A DNA stretch of 64,000 bases from NCBI RefSeq assembly GCF_000419685.1, contig NZ_ATTM01000001.1:310001-374000 (forward strand). Reading direction: 5' to 3'. Under the pieces are notes generated by a model. That model did no database searches. It was not told where the DNA came from and saw only the letters and a list, made by a program, of their open reading frames with translations. Positions 51,805 to 60,357 of this stretch are shown here, piece after piece (the stretch's first letter is position 1; the number at the start of each line of letters is the position of its first letter). The translations under genes were made by a program, and so were the position numbers. Source of the DNA: Flavobacterium antarcticum DSM 19726. Lineage in GTDB: Bacteria > Bacteroidota > Bacteroidia > Flavobacteriales > Flavobacteriaceae.

Positions 51805-52764
51805 TCAATTAAAATAGAATTCCTGTTCAAACTTAGTTAATAATTCGGTATCTAAGAAAAATAAATATTCAATTTTTTTTGCGAAATTTTCAGCGTTGAT
51901 TGTATTGTTAATTTCGAAACCGTAAACCGCAGAATCAGATTGAAATGTCTTTATAGTATTTCGAGCAAACTTTTTCACTCTAAATAAATTAACAGCATTA
52001 CTCTCTAGATGAGATAAATACATGGTAACTTCTCTTCCATAAGTAGCTTCCATTATTTTACCGAAAGTATTAATAGCAGCGTCGTACGTTATAGTGCTTT
52101 CGCCCGTTGGTAAAAATTCATTTTCTCCTTGCTGCTTGTTAAAATATTTTTCGGTCAATGGATTTCCATTTGAGTCAAACTGCATGATAATTCTACTTAC
52201 ATCTGACCCAAAGTTTCCTTCATAGAAAACGGTATTTCCATTTTCTAATTTTAATTTTGAAGTACTATGTACTGTATAATTAGTACCGTCAGTACTTTTC
52301 TTCCACTCTGAATAAATGGTATCACCAGTTTGAACAAAAGTGTGTTTGCTGATTTCAGTCAATGCATTATTTAAATTGTAAGTCTCTGTTTTGAATTCAG
52401 AAAGTTTGTTGTTTTGGTAAGCGAAAAACTGCTTACTTCTAATAACACCACTTTCAGAAGCTACTATACTTGAGATTTTGTCATTCGTGTAAGAATATTG
52501 CGTGCTTGTTATTACTCCAGTCGCGACAACGATTCGTTGTGTGCTTTTAATTTTTGAATTTTCTAATTGATACGTTGTAGAATCAAAAATTGCATTTGTG
52601 CTAACGGTAAAATTTTTGACAACAAGTTTATAAAGGTTCGTATTACCTGGAACCTCAGGATTTTCAGGGTTCTCGGCTTCATTTGGTAGCGCATCATCAG
52701 AACTACAAGAAACTGCGATTGAAGTGAGACTTAATACGAATAAAAAATAAAATATTTTTTTCAT
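51805..52764 (-). CDS. Hypothetical lipoprotein
   Basis: A 319-residue protein with a lipoprotein signal peptide (SLTSIAVSCSSDD, lipid Cys ~20). A Pro/Glu/Asn-rich linker follows, then a beta-rich body with repeated YxYTNDKISSI-like and FAYQNNKLSEF-like strands, typical of Bacteroidota surface or periplasmic lipoproteins. No named domain is recognised. It is flanked by a helix-turn-helix protein gene on the same strand, with 150 bp between them. Confidence 0.7.
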   Translation of the reverse strand: MKKIFYFLFVLSLTSIAVSCSSDDALPNEAENPENPEVPGNTNLYKLVVKNFTVSTNAIFDSTTYQLENSKIKSTQRIVVATGVITSTQYSYTNDKISSIVASESGVIRSKQFFAYQNNKLSEFKTETYNLNNALTEISKHTFVQTGDTIYSEWKKSTDGTNYTVHSTSKLKLENGNTVFYEGNFGSDVSRIIMQFDSNGNPLTEKYFNKQQGENEFLPTGESTITYDAAINTFGKIMEATYGREVTMYLSHLESNAVNLFRVKKFARNTIKTFQSDSAVYGFEINNTINAENFAKKIEYLFFLDTELLTKFEQEFYFN

Positions 52765-52916
52765 GACGTTGATTTGTAGATTGTTAACTTAGGGTGTAAA
52801 GAAACATAAAAATTACGTTAAAAAGCATGAATAACTTTAAAAGTCAACAATAAAGGAATGAAATGTATTTTTGGCTTTACTTCCTTTAATAAATTTGCTG
52901 TTTTAAAGCACTATTT

Positions 52917-53879
52917 CTAAAACAGCAAATCGACTTCATTATTTAGTTTTTCTTTATAGTACGCTATTTTTCTACGAGAGCGATTAAAAAATAAGCTTTG
53001 CTCTTTAATTCCAGATTGGTTCAGTGGTTGCGAATTGTTGATTTGTTGTATGAAAAATTGGTGTACATTTTTACACGCCGTTTCATTATCAGTAATAAAA
53101 TACCCCAATAAAGTATAAGGAACAAACATCGTCAGTTTTTCATCAGTTTCAATAAGCATATTGTTGTTGAGCAAAATCAATTCGTTGTAGTAGATAGAGA
53201 AATTTTCATTCTTATTGTTGCACTTTTGTTGTACCAAATTAATAATTCTATTCAAATCTTCGCATAACGCATTCGCGCTTTCCAAGTCAAGCATTCCTGC
53301 TTCGTAGAAATAAAGAATCTGTTGCAAACTACTATTGATAGTCGTGTCGTTCCAAATTTCTCTAACTTCAACTTCTTCATAAATCACCTTCAGTTTTTGC
53401 ATGTATGCTAAAAAAGATTCGTCAATTATAAATTGCTCAAAACGTACTTTCGTCATGCTAGAATTCAAAAGATTGAGCCAAACGTAAGCCTTAAATTTTG
53501 ACAAAATGGTACTATCCATAAAATAAAATAAGGGAATATCTTTCGCCGAATAATATAAAGTAGACTTTTTGTTTTTCGTTAAATTACTTATTTGTTCCGC
53601 TGAATTTTTAAAATACTGCAGCATGTCTTTTAAAGTCGAGATTTCAACTGTTTTCTGAACAATGATCTTTTCCTCTTTCAGGTATAAGTTATCTAATGAT
53701 ATATTAAAGTGATTTGCTAACTGTAATGTTTCATCAATTGAGAATTTACTTTTTCCCGAAACTCTGCGATGTGCAGCGTCATAACTAACATTCAAAACCG
53801 TAGCAATAATATCGTTTATTGAAGTAGCCGCTGTGATTTGCTTTCTAATTTGAGTCAATAGTAGGTCTTGATAATTCAT
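52917..53879 (-). CDS. Helix-turn-helix regulator-like protein
   Basis: About 320 residues. The N-terminal ~70 (TATSINDIIATVLNVSYDAA-like, then HRRVSGKSKFSIDETLQLAN and HFNISLDNLY) form an XRE-like helix-turn-helix. The remaining ~250 residues are helical and unrecognised, probably a ligand or dimerisation domain. This type is frequent in Flavobacteria. The ATG at 53879 (MNYQDLLL) is chosen over 53912. The divergent lipoprotein-barrel pair at 54 kb is a possible target. Confidence 0.7.
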   Translation of the reverse strand: MNYQDLLLTQIRKQITAATSINDIIATVLNVSYDAAHRRVSGKSKFSIDETLQLANHFNISLDNLYLKEEKIIVQKTVEISTLKDMLQYFKNSAEQISNLTKNKKSTLYYSAKDIPLFYFMDSTILSKFKAYVWLNLLNSSMTKVRFEQFIIDESFLAYMQKLKVIYEEVEVREIWNDTTINSSLQQILYFYEAGMLDLESANALCEDLNRIINLVQQKCNNKNENFSIYYNELILLNNNMLIETDEKLTMFVPYTLLGYFITDNETACKNVHQFFIQQINNSQPLNQSGIKEQSLFFNRSRRKIAYYKEKLNNEVDLLF

Positions 53880-53977
53880 ACGTTTGTGATTTTCGCAAAA
53901 ACGAATATACAATTAATTATTTAGCACAATGTTGTTTGCGATTTATAATTGAATTTTGATTGATCAAATTAAAAATT

Positions 53978-54547
53978 ATGAAAACAGTAATTAATGATTT
54001 TAGGTCAATCTTCATTTGGCTAATTAGAAAAAGTTGCCCGTTTATTTTTGTGCTCTTCTTCAGTTCTTGTAGTGTTCATAACCAAATTAATAAGGATGAT
54101 TACATCTCTATTTCGAAAGATTTCTCGGGAAGTTTTTACGACAAGTTAGATACGCTTTCTGCACAATATGACGGCAAGATATTTACGAGAAGTTTGATGA
54201 AGGAATTTACAGCAGTCGAGAATATTGATTACTCTAAAGCTATTCAGATTAGGATAAATAAAACGGAACTGTTTCTAAGCTTTGAAGACATCAATAAGAA
54301 ACAATACGTTTTGAAATTTTACGGTAAGCTCCATAAAAAGCGTTTCGTTTTCTATACGTATTATAAAACGGTTTCATTTCCAATACTTTTCATTTCGAAA
54401 GAGATAGAAAAGTTCGAAATTAATTTTCCAAACGAGAATGAAATCGTTTTCGAAAATAAAAGTGAAAATCAAGGTATGTTTTTGATTTTCGGCGGTGGAG
54501 GTGCTTCACAATTAGATTTTAAATTTAAACTTATTAAAAATGAATAA
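53978..54547 (+). CDS. Hypothetical lipoprotein
   Basis: About 189 residues. A hydrophobic N-terminal segment ends in a lipobox (VLFFSSCSVHN, Cys ~31), preceded by an unusually long charged n-region. The body is beta-rich, with no domain I can name. It overlaps the next gene by 8 bp, so the two are translationally coupled. The start ATG 53978 is preferred to the TTG at 53960. Confidence 0.65.
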   Translation: MKTVINDFRSIFIWLIRKSCPFIFVLFFSSCSVHNQINKDDYISISKDFSGSFYDKLDTLSAQYDGKIFTRSLMKEFTAVENIDYSKAIQIRINKTELFLSFEDINKKQYVLKFYGKLHKKRFVFYTYYKTVSFPILFISKEIEKFEINFPNENEIVFENKSENQGMFLIFGGGGASQLDFKFKLIKNE

Positions 54548-55154
54548 AGTAGTAATTCTAGTCTTATTTGCATTTAAGATGAATGCACAAGACACAATCA
54601 CTTTTCCGAAAATCGATTTGTACAAAAGAAACATTGTAGAAGTTAGTTACGGAAAGCCTTTAGGACAATTGTCAGATAAATATGAAAGCGCAATAAATTC
54701 GGCTTTCTATATGAGAACGAAAATCGCACGCCTACAATTCATCGATTTTGGTGTTGAAATTGGAGCTATTGTAAAAGGAAGCACTTTAGATTACAGGTTC
54801 GAAAATCAAAAAATAGTCTTAGACGGGACGAAAACTTCTTTTCTACTTGGTTTGAGATACACAAGATTTTTGTATCAATCTAAGAATGAAAATCTGCATA
54901 TTGAATCAAATGCTGGAATTGGTTGGAAATATTTATATTACCAAAAACCACAAACGGAAACTTATAAAGATATCGACTTGAAACCTTCCATTCACACAAT
55001 CGCAGTTTCGCAAGGAATTAAGATCATGTATCATGGATTTGGAGTGCATTTCAATTATCAATATGCACCTTATGAACTATTTAATTCGAAGATTGAGAAA
55101 AACTTTGGAGGATCATCACTAAATTTTGGAGTGTCGGGAAGTTGGAATTTTTAG
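54540..55154 (+). CDS. Predicted outer membrane beta-barrel protein
   Basis: A 204-residue protein with a signal peptide (residues 1-16, FAFKMNAQ). The rest alternates aromatic and polar residues (IVEVSYGKPLGQL, FLLGLRYTRFLYQ, GIGWKYLYYQ, GVHFNYQYAPYE) and ends LNFGVSGSWNF, a terminal-Phe strand typical of barrels. It would have about eight strands. It is coupled to the preceding lipoprotein gene. Function unknown. Confidence 0.7.
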   Translation: MNKVVILVLFAFKMNAQDTITFPKIDLYKRNIVEVSYGKPLGQLSDKYESAINSAFYMRTKIARLQFIDFGVEIGAIVKGSTLDYRFENQKIVLDGTKTSFLLGLRYTRFLYQSKNENLHIESNAGIGWKYLYYQKPQTETYKDIDLKPSIHTIAVSQGIKIMYHGFGVHFNYQYAPYELFNSKIEKNFGGSSLNFGVSGSWNF

Positions 55155-55206
55155 ACGTACTGCTATCAAATGATTATATAATTATTAGAAAGTTTATATA
55201 AACTTA

Positions 55207-55240
55207 AAAACCCCATTTCAAATAAATGAAATGGGGTTTT
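55207..55240. terminator. Bidirectional terminator between barrel gene and pnp
   Basis: CCCCATTTCA and TGAAATGGGG form a perfect 10-bp stem with loop AATAAA, flanked by A and T runs. It is almost the same hairpin as at 50.87 kb. Confidence 0.85.
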
Positions 55241-55272
55241 AATTGAATTAAACCTTTTATAAAGTTGTAATC

Positions 55273-57459
55273 TTATCTTCTGTCGTCACGTCGTTCTGGA
55301 CGAGGCGCTCTTTCTTCTCTTGGAGCATTTTCGTCTCTCGGAGGTCTTGGCATTAACGCTTTTCTAGAAACTTTTTCTTTTCTAGTTTTAGGATCCATTC
55401 CCATGTACTTCACTTGGAATAAATCTCCCATGTTCACTACGTCAGAAACATTTTCCGTACGTTCCCAAGCCAACTCAGATACGTGTAATAAAACTTCATT
55501 TCCTGGAGCTGCAAGGTATTCAACTACCGCACCAAAATCCAACATTTTTATTACTTTCACATCATAAGACTCATTCATTTGAGGCTTGAAAGTGATGGAT
55601 TGTATTTTAGCCAATACCGCTTCAATTCCAGCAGGATCAGTTCCTAAAATTTCAATAATTCCTTCTTCAGTAATTGGATCTTCATTAATTACAATTGTAG
55701 TTCCACTAGCTTTTTGTAATTCTTGAATCACTTTTCCACCAGGTCCGATCAAAGCTCCAATGAATGCATTTGGAATTCTTCTTGTAATGATTTTTGGAGA
55801 ATGTGCTTTCACATCTTCTCTTGGCTGAGCCAAAGTTGCAACCAATTTTTCAAGAATATGTAAACGTCCATCACGAGCTTGAGCCAAAGCTTGCTCCATG
55901 ATTTCGTATTTCAATCCGTCAATTTTGATGTCCATTTGACACGCTGTAATTCCTTCAGAAGTTCCCGTTACTTTGAAATCCATATCTCCCAAGTGATCTT
56001 CATCACCTAAAATATCAGATAATACAGCAAAACGATCTCCGTCAGAAATCAATCCCATTGCAATTCCAGAAACGGGACGAATCAATTGAATTCCAGCATC
56101 CATTAATGATAATGTACCAGCACAAACTGTTGCCATTGAAGATGAACCGTTAGATTCTAATACTTCAGAAACAACACGAATGGTATAAGGACAATCAGCA
56201 GGAATCATATTTTTCAAGGCTCTTTGTGCCAAGTTTCCGTGACCAACTTCTCTTCTTGAAGTTCCTCTCAATGGACGCGCTTCTCCTGTAGAAAATGGTG
56301 GGAAATTATAGTGCAAATAGAATTTTTCTTCTCCTTGTTGAGATGGTGAATCAATTTGGTTTGCTTCTCTAGAAGTTCCTAAAGTAGCTGTTGCCAAAGC
56401 TTGAGTTTCTCCACGTGTAAACAAAGCCGAACCGTGAACCGATGGTAAATAATCTACTTCACACCAGATATCTCTGATTTCCGTAGTTTTTCTTCCGTCT
56501 AGTCGAGTTCCTAAATCTAAAGTAACATTACGAACCGCTTCTTTATTGACTTTCTTGAAATATTTAGAAACTAAATCTCCATCTGCAGCCAATTCTTCTT
56601 CAGTAAATAATGCTTTTACTTCTTCTTTTACTTCGTCAAATGAAGCCGAACGTTCGTGTTTCGCCGAACCTTTAGATGCAATTGCGTAAATTTTATCATA
56701 AGATGCTGCTTTTACTTTTTCATAAATTGCTTCATCTTCTCTTTCGCCTTCATACGTACGAACTTCTTTTTTACCAAAAGCAGCTTGCAAACGCAATTGA
56801 GCAGAAATTTGATTTTTGATGTGTTCGTGAGCAAACTTAATTGCTTCTAACATTTCAGCTTCTGAAATTTCTTTCATTTCACCTTCTACCATTGCGATAG
56901 AATCCATAGAAGCTCCAATCATCATGTCGATGTCCGATTCTTCTAATTGTGCACGAGATGGGTTGATTATGAATTTTCCGTCAATTCTTCCAACTCTAGC
57001 TTCAGAAATCAAAGTTTCAAAAGGAATGTCAGACAAAGCAAGCGCTGCTGAAGCGGCTAAACCTGCTAATGCATCTGGCATCACTTCATCATCATGAGAC
57101 ATTAACTGAATCATAACTTGCACTTCTGCATGATAATCAGATGGGAAAAGTGGACGTAAAACACGGTCAACTAATCGCATGGTTAATACTTCGTTATCAC
57201 TTGGACGCGCTTCTCTTTTGAAGAAACCACCAGGAAAACGACCTGCTGCTGCAAATTTCTCTCTGTAATCTACCGTTAAAGGTAAAAAGTCGATACCAGG
57301 ACTTGCTTTTCTTGAGGAAACAACTGTACCTAAAATCACAGTTTTTCCAATTCTTACTACTACAGAACCGTCAGCTTGTTTAGCTAAACGTCCTGTCTCG
57401 ATTGTGATGCTTCTTCCATCACCTAAATCGATGCTTTCTACAAATAATTGTGGAATCAT
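55273..57459 (-). CDS. pnp: Polyribonucleotide nucleotidyltransferase (PNPase)
   Basis: A 728-residue phosphorolytic 3'-5' exoribonuclease. Two RNase PH-like domains (~1-225 and ~310-550) surround a helical domain. Signatures are [36 protein letters not shown], and in the second core [19 protein letters not shown] ([12 protein letters not shown], ~565) and S1 (~625-690) domains follow. The C-terminal tail is Arg/Pro-rich. It lies downstream of rpsO, as in most bacteria. Confidence 0.97.
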   Translation of the reverse strand: MIPQLFVESIDLGDGRSITIETGRLAKQADGSVVVRIGKTVILGTVVSSRKASPGIDFLPLTVDYREKFAAAGRFPGGFFKREARPSDNEVLTMRLVDRVLRPLFPSDYHAEVQVMIQLMSHDDEVMPDALAGLAASAALALSDIPFETLISEARVGRIDGKFIINPSRAQLEESDIDMMIGASMDSIAMVEGEMKEISEAEMLEAIKFAHEHIKNQISAQLRLQAAFGKKEVRTYEGEREDEAIYEKVKAASYDKIYAIASKGSAKHERSASFDEVKEEVKALFTEEELAADGDLVSKYFKKVNKEAVRNVTLDLGTRLDGRKTTEIRDIWCEVDYLPSVHGSALFTRGETQALATATLGTSREANQIDSPSQQGEEKFYLHYNFPPFSTGEARPLRGTSRREVGHGNLAQRALKNMIPADCPYTIRVVSEVLESNGSSSMATVCAGTLSLMDAGIQLIRPVSGIAMGLISDGDRFAVLSDILGDEDHLGDMDFKVTGTSEGITACQMDIKIDGLKYEIMEQALAQARDGRLHILEKLVATLAQPREDVKAHSPKIITRRIPNAFIGALIGPGGKVIQELQKASGTTIVINEDPITEEGIIEILGTDPAGIEAVLAKIQSITFKPQMNESYDVKVIKMLDFGAVVEYLAAPGNEVLLHVSELAWERTENVSDVVNMGDLFQVKYMGMDPKTRKEKVSRKALMPRPPRDENAPREERAPRPERRDDRR

Positions 57460-57636
57460 AATTATTCTCTTATTGATTAAACATGGGTTTTAGTTGTGTT
57501 GTTGTTGCGTAGTTATTGCTCTAAAACCCAATGAAAAACCAAACTTTTTTTAAACTTTAAATGCAATTTCAAAAATTATTTTCAATTGCTAATGCGCAAG
57601 AATTCTGCATTCTAAAATCAAAATTCTTAAATAAAA

Positions 57637-57662
57637 AAAGAGGCGCGTGTGCACCTCTTTTC
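57637..57662 (-). terminator. Hairpin between rpsO and pnp
   Basis: AAAGAGGCGC and GCACCTCTTT pair with one mismatch around GTGT, with A/T runs on both sides. It lies 9 bp after the rpsO stop and may terminate or attenuate transcription into pnp. Confidence 0.7.
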
Positions 57663-57670
57663 CGTATTGA

Positions 57671-57940
57671 TTATTTTCTAATACCCAATTCTTTGATAAT
57701 TTCACGATATCTGTTGATTTCTGATTTTTTCAAGTAATCCAACAAACTTCTTCTTTTACCTACCAGCATTACTAATGAACGCTCTGTATTGTAATCGTGG
57801 CGATTTTTTTTCAAGTGTTCAGTTAAGTGGTTAATTCTAAATGTAAACAAAGCGATTTGTCCTTCAGATTTACCAGTATTTGCTGCTGTTCCTCCGTGTT
57901 TAGCGAAGATTTCTGCTTTAACTTCTTTAGTTAAGTACAT
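57671..57940 (-). CDS. rpsO: 30S ribosomal protein S15
   Basis: An 89-residue ribosomal protein with the S15 signature: GQIALFTFRINHLTEHLKKN, then HDYNTERSLVMLVGKRRSLL and DYLKK. It binds the central domain of 16S rRNA early in 30S assembly. Length is normal. It has a full-consensus promoter element upstream. Confidence 0.98.
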   Translation of the reverse strand: MYLTKEVKAEIFAKHGGTAANTGKSEGQIALFTFRINHLTEHLKKNRHDYNTERSLVMLVGKRRSLLDYLKKSEINRYREIIKELGIRK

Positions 57941-57991
57941 GCTAATATTATTTAATGATTATTATGTAGATACGTTTATCGTATTTGCGTG

Positions 57992-57999
57992 CAAAAGTA
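57992..57999 (-). promoter_or_regulatory. -7 promoter element of rpsO
   Basis: The minus strand reads TACTTTTG, a full match to TAnnTTTG, about 51 bp before the rpsO start. Confidence 0.55.
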
Positions 58000-58152
58000 A
58001 GACATTTTTTTATTTAAATAATGCTATTCGGTAAAATTAATAACAGATGTTTTCGAATCCATGATAAATCACTCTTTATGTCTGAATTTTTTAACTACCA
58101 ATTTTTGCCCACACGATCTTTTTACTTACAATTAATTTAATAGTACACTAGT

Positions 58153-58201
58153 GTATGGCAGAGGTATGCCACAAGTATGGATAGTGTATGAGTAATGTAT
58201 G
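58153..58201. repeat. Five GTATG words at exact 11-bp spacing
   Basis: GTATG starts at 58153, 58164, 58175, 58186 and 58197. The six-base spacers differ, so only the word and the phase are conserved. The array lies in the 374-bp gap between the GAF gene and rpsO, which otherwise holds only the rpsO promoter and no gene. It may be a multi-site protein-binding element. Confidence 0.7.
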
Positions 58202-58313
58202 GAATTAATTATGTCAAATAGATTTAATTTAATTACAACCATAAAACGAAAACTCAAATGCAGTTTTGGCAAATTGTTCTATTTTTTAATCTTTTTCCGT
58301 GGTGTTTTCCTAT

Positions 58314-58769
58314 TTAAAAAGTCTTTGCGATTTCTGCATTCACAAATTCTAAAAAGCGTTCATCTGCTTCGGTAAAAGGATCTCTTACGCTTGAGTCAAT
58401 ATCAATTTGACCAATATTCTCGCCATTGACAAATAGAGGAACTACAATTTCAGATTTTACAGAAATACTACAAGCAATATAATTGTCTTGTGCTTGAACG
58501 TCTGGAACTACAAAGTTTTGATTTGAAACGGCTACTTGACCGCAAATTCCCTTTCCAAAAGGAATTACGGTGTGATCCGTAGATTCGCCAACGTAAGGTC
58601 CTAAAATCAATTCCTCTTTGTCGCCGTTTCTAAAGTAAAAGCCAACCCAGTCGTAATAATCAATGTTGTCTTTCAATAAATGGCAAATTTGAACCAAGCG
58701 CTCTTCTCTTAAAACGCCCGCTTTGCTTAAAATATCTTGTACTTTCGGTTTTAATTCTTCAAATGTCAT
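58314..58769 (-). CDS. GAF-domain protein, free methionine-(R)-sulfoxide reductase-like
   Basis: A 151-residue single GAF domain. DYYDWVGFYFRNGDKEELIL, PFGKGICGQVA and NYIACSISVKSEIVVPLF follow the fRMsr pattern, including two of the catalytic cysteines (in GICG and IACS). C-terminal IDIDSSVRDPFTEADERFLE is also typical. The enzyme reduces free Met-R-sulfoxide using thioredoxin. Function is well supported by similarity, but the resolving cysteine assignment is not certain. Confidence 0.85.
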   Translation of the reverse strand: MTFEELKPKVQDILSKAGVLREERLVQICHLLKDNIDYYDWVGFYFRNGDKEELILGPYVGESTDHTVIPFGKGICGQVAVSNQNFVVPDVQAQDNYIACSISVKSEIVVPLFVNGENIGQIDIDSSVRDPFTEADERFLEFVNAEIAKTF

Positions 58770-58785
58770 GATGCTGTTTTTTATA

Positions 58786-58793
58786 CAAAAGTA
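58786..58793 (-). promoter_or_regulatory. -7 promoter element of the GAF protein gene
   Basis: The minus strand reads TACTTTTG, a full consensus match, 16 bp before the start. Confidence 0.55.
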
Positions 58794-58819
58794 TTTATTT
58801 GTAGCTTTGAAAAATTATA

Positions 58820-58827
58820 TAAATTTG
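58820..58827 (+). promoter_or_regulatory. -7 promoter element of xrtF
   Basis: TAAATTTG, a full consensus match, 13 bp before the TTG start of xrtF. It is divergent from the GAF gene promoter 27 bp away. Confidence 0.55.
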
Positions 58828-58840
58828 TTAAAAATAGAAT

Positions 58841-59398
58841 TTGAAAGAATATTTTTTAAAATACCGACCATTTCTACAATTTCTCGGCGTTTTTCTAGCA
58901 TCGTATTTGGTTTTGATTGTGATTTATCAAAGTTATTTGAATCAATTTGACACACAAAATTTCGAAGTAGATGGATTCACAGAACTTGTGGCAAGACAGA
59001 CAAAAACAGTATTAAATGGATTCAATTACAAAGTTGATTTAGCGCCTCATGTTAGCGATCCTTCCGTTGTGGTACGTGTTGAATCTGTTGGTGTGGTACG
59101 AATTGTTGAAGGTTGCAATGCGATAAGTGTCATGATATTATTCGTTGCATTTATTTTAGCATTTAGCAAAGGATTTTTAAAAACTACCGGTTTTATTCTC
59201 GCAGGTATTCTTATTATTCACCTATTGAATATTTTGCGAATTGCGTTCTTGACAATCGGAATTTTAAAATATCCGGAGTACAAACATATTTTACACGGCG
59301 TTATTTTTCCACTAATTATTTATGGAACGGTATTTCTACTCTGGATTATTTGGGTAACTAAATTTGCGAACAATGAAGCAAAAATTGCTAAAACATAG
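58841..59398 (+). CDS. xrtF: Exosortase family protein XrtF
   Basis: A 185-residue polytopic membrane cysteine protease-like protein. Catalytic Cys92 is in VEGCNAIS, Arg ~133 in LNILRIA, and His ~150 in HILHG, the Cys/Arg/His set of exosortases. About five helices. XrtF is the Flavobacteriia-specific type, expected to cut and sort C-terminally tagged surface proteins. The start must be TTG (58841), because an in-frame stop lies one codon further upstream and no ATG fits. It overlaps its partner gene. Confidence 0.9.
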   Translation: MKEYFLKYRPFLQFLGVFLASYLVLIVIYQSYLNQFDTQNFEVDGFTELVARQTKTVLNGFNYKVDLAPHVSDPSVVVRVESVGVVRIVEGCNAISVMILFVAFILAFSKGFLKTTGFILAGILIIHLLNILRIAFLTIGILKYPEYKHILHGVIFPLIIYGTVFLLWIIWVTKFANNEAKIAKT

Positions 59399-59828
59399 AT
59401 TTCAAATATTTTTGGTAGTAGTTGCAATAATTGGACTTGCATTCGTCCGAAATTACGAAGACATGCTCTTCTACGATCCTTTTCTGAATTTCTTTAAAGG
59501 AAAATATTCGCACCAACCACTTCCCGAACTAGTAGAGTGGAAGCTGTATTTAAATTTATTCTTCAGGTATGTTGTAAATACACTTTTGTCATTATTTATG
59601 ATACATGCTCTTTTTAAAAACAACGAGTTTCTTAAATTAGCAGCTGTTTTATACGTTGTGTTCTTTATAATTTTACTCGTATTATTTATTGTGACAATTC
59701 ATGTTTTTAGCGATCGATTGATGCTTTTGTTTTACATCAGAAGATTTATCATCCAACCCATATTTTTACTATTATTTATTCCCGGTTTTTACTTCCAACA
59801 GTACGATTTAAAAAAATCAAATTCATAA
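59373..59828 (+). CDS. Exosortase F system-associated membrane protein
   Basis: A protein of about 151 residues with four predicted helices (~10-24, 60-78, 85-105, 120-140). KHRFQIFLVVVAIIGLAFVR, YEDMLFYDPFLNFFKG and WKLYLNLFFRYVVNTLLSLF match the small protein always encoded next to xrtF in Flavobacteria. It overlaps xrtF by 26 bp. The ATG at 59373 is chosen over TTG 59364. Role: presumed partner of the exosortase. Confidence 0.85.
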   Translation: MKQKLLKHRFQIFLVVVAIIGLAFVRNYEDMLFYDPFLNFFKGKYSHQPLPELVEWKLYLNLFFRYVVNTLLSLFMIHALFKNNEFLKLAAVLYVVFFIILLVLFIVTIHVFSDRLMLLFYIRRFIIQPIFLLLFIPGFYFQQYDLKKSNS

Positions 59829-59852
59829 CTCGTTTAAAAATATTATTTTAAG

Positions 59853-59860
59853 TACATTTG
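59853..59860 (+). promoter_or_regulatory. -7 promoter element of the HYC_CC_PP gene (near-leaderless)
   Basis: TACATTTG, a full consensus match, ends 4 bp before the ATG at 59865. Confidence 0.55.
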
Positions 59861-59864
59861 CGTC

Positions 59865-60287
59865 ATGCGAAGTAAGAAATTTACCTCTTTGTGTTTAGCA
59901 ATTTTGCTTTTGATTTCCAATTTTGGATTGGCATTCAATGTGCATTATTGTGGAGATAAAATCGCATCCATTTCCTCGCCATTTGCAACTGTCGAAACAA
60001 AAAAAGCAGATGTTACTGAGAAAGACTGTTGTTGCAAAACGGACGATACTAAAAAGGATTCGTGTTGTAAAAACAAAGTAGTGGATTTGAAGAAAGACAC
60101 CAAAGATGTGATCATCAAGACGTTTTCGTTTCAAATTGACACGCCATTTGTAATCGTCAAATCCAGCGAATTGCTTTTTGCGAAAGCAGAAAAAGTAATT
60201 TCAAATACAAATGTAACGGAATACTATTGCAGTCCAAATGCACCGCCGTTATTCAAATTGTACCAACAATACATTTTTTACGCCTGA
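59865..60287 (+). CDS. HYC_CC_PP family protein
   Basis: A 140-residue exported protein named for three motifs, all present: HYCGDK after the signal peptide (~27), Cys pairs in DCCCKTDDTKKDSCCKN (~55-70), and APPLFKLYQQY near the C-terminus. The cysteine clusters suggest metal (copper-like) binding. The following TonB receptor and heavy-metal-associated protein support a metal uptake or homeostasis module. Biochemical function is not established. Confidence 0.85.
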   Translation: MRSKKFTSLCLAILLLISNFGLAFNVHYCGDKIASISSPFATVETKKADVTEKDCCCKTDDTKKDSCCKNKVVDLKKDTKDVIIKTFSFQIDTPFVIVKSSELLFAKAEKVISNTNVTEYYCSPNAPPLFKLYQQYIFYA

Positions 60288-60357
60288 ATTTTAAAGTTGA
60301 TAAATACGCCATTTTAAGTAATGGAATTCTTTTATTAAAACTTTAAAATAAATCAAA

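Noticed and set aside
58153..58201. Considered as a CRISPR array
   Set aside because: The repeat word is 5 bp with 6-bp spacers, far below CRISPR sizes, and no cas gene is present anywhere in the window.
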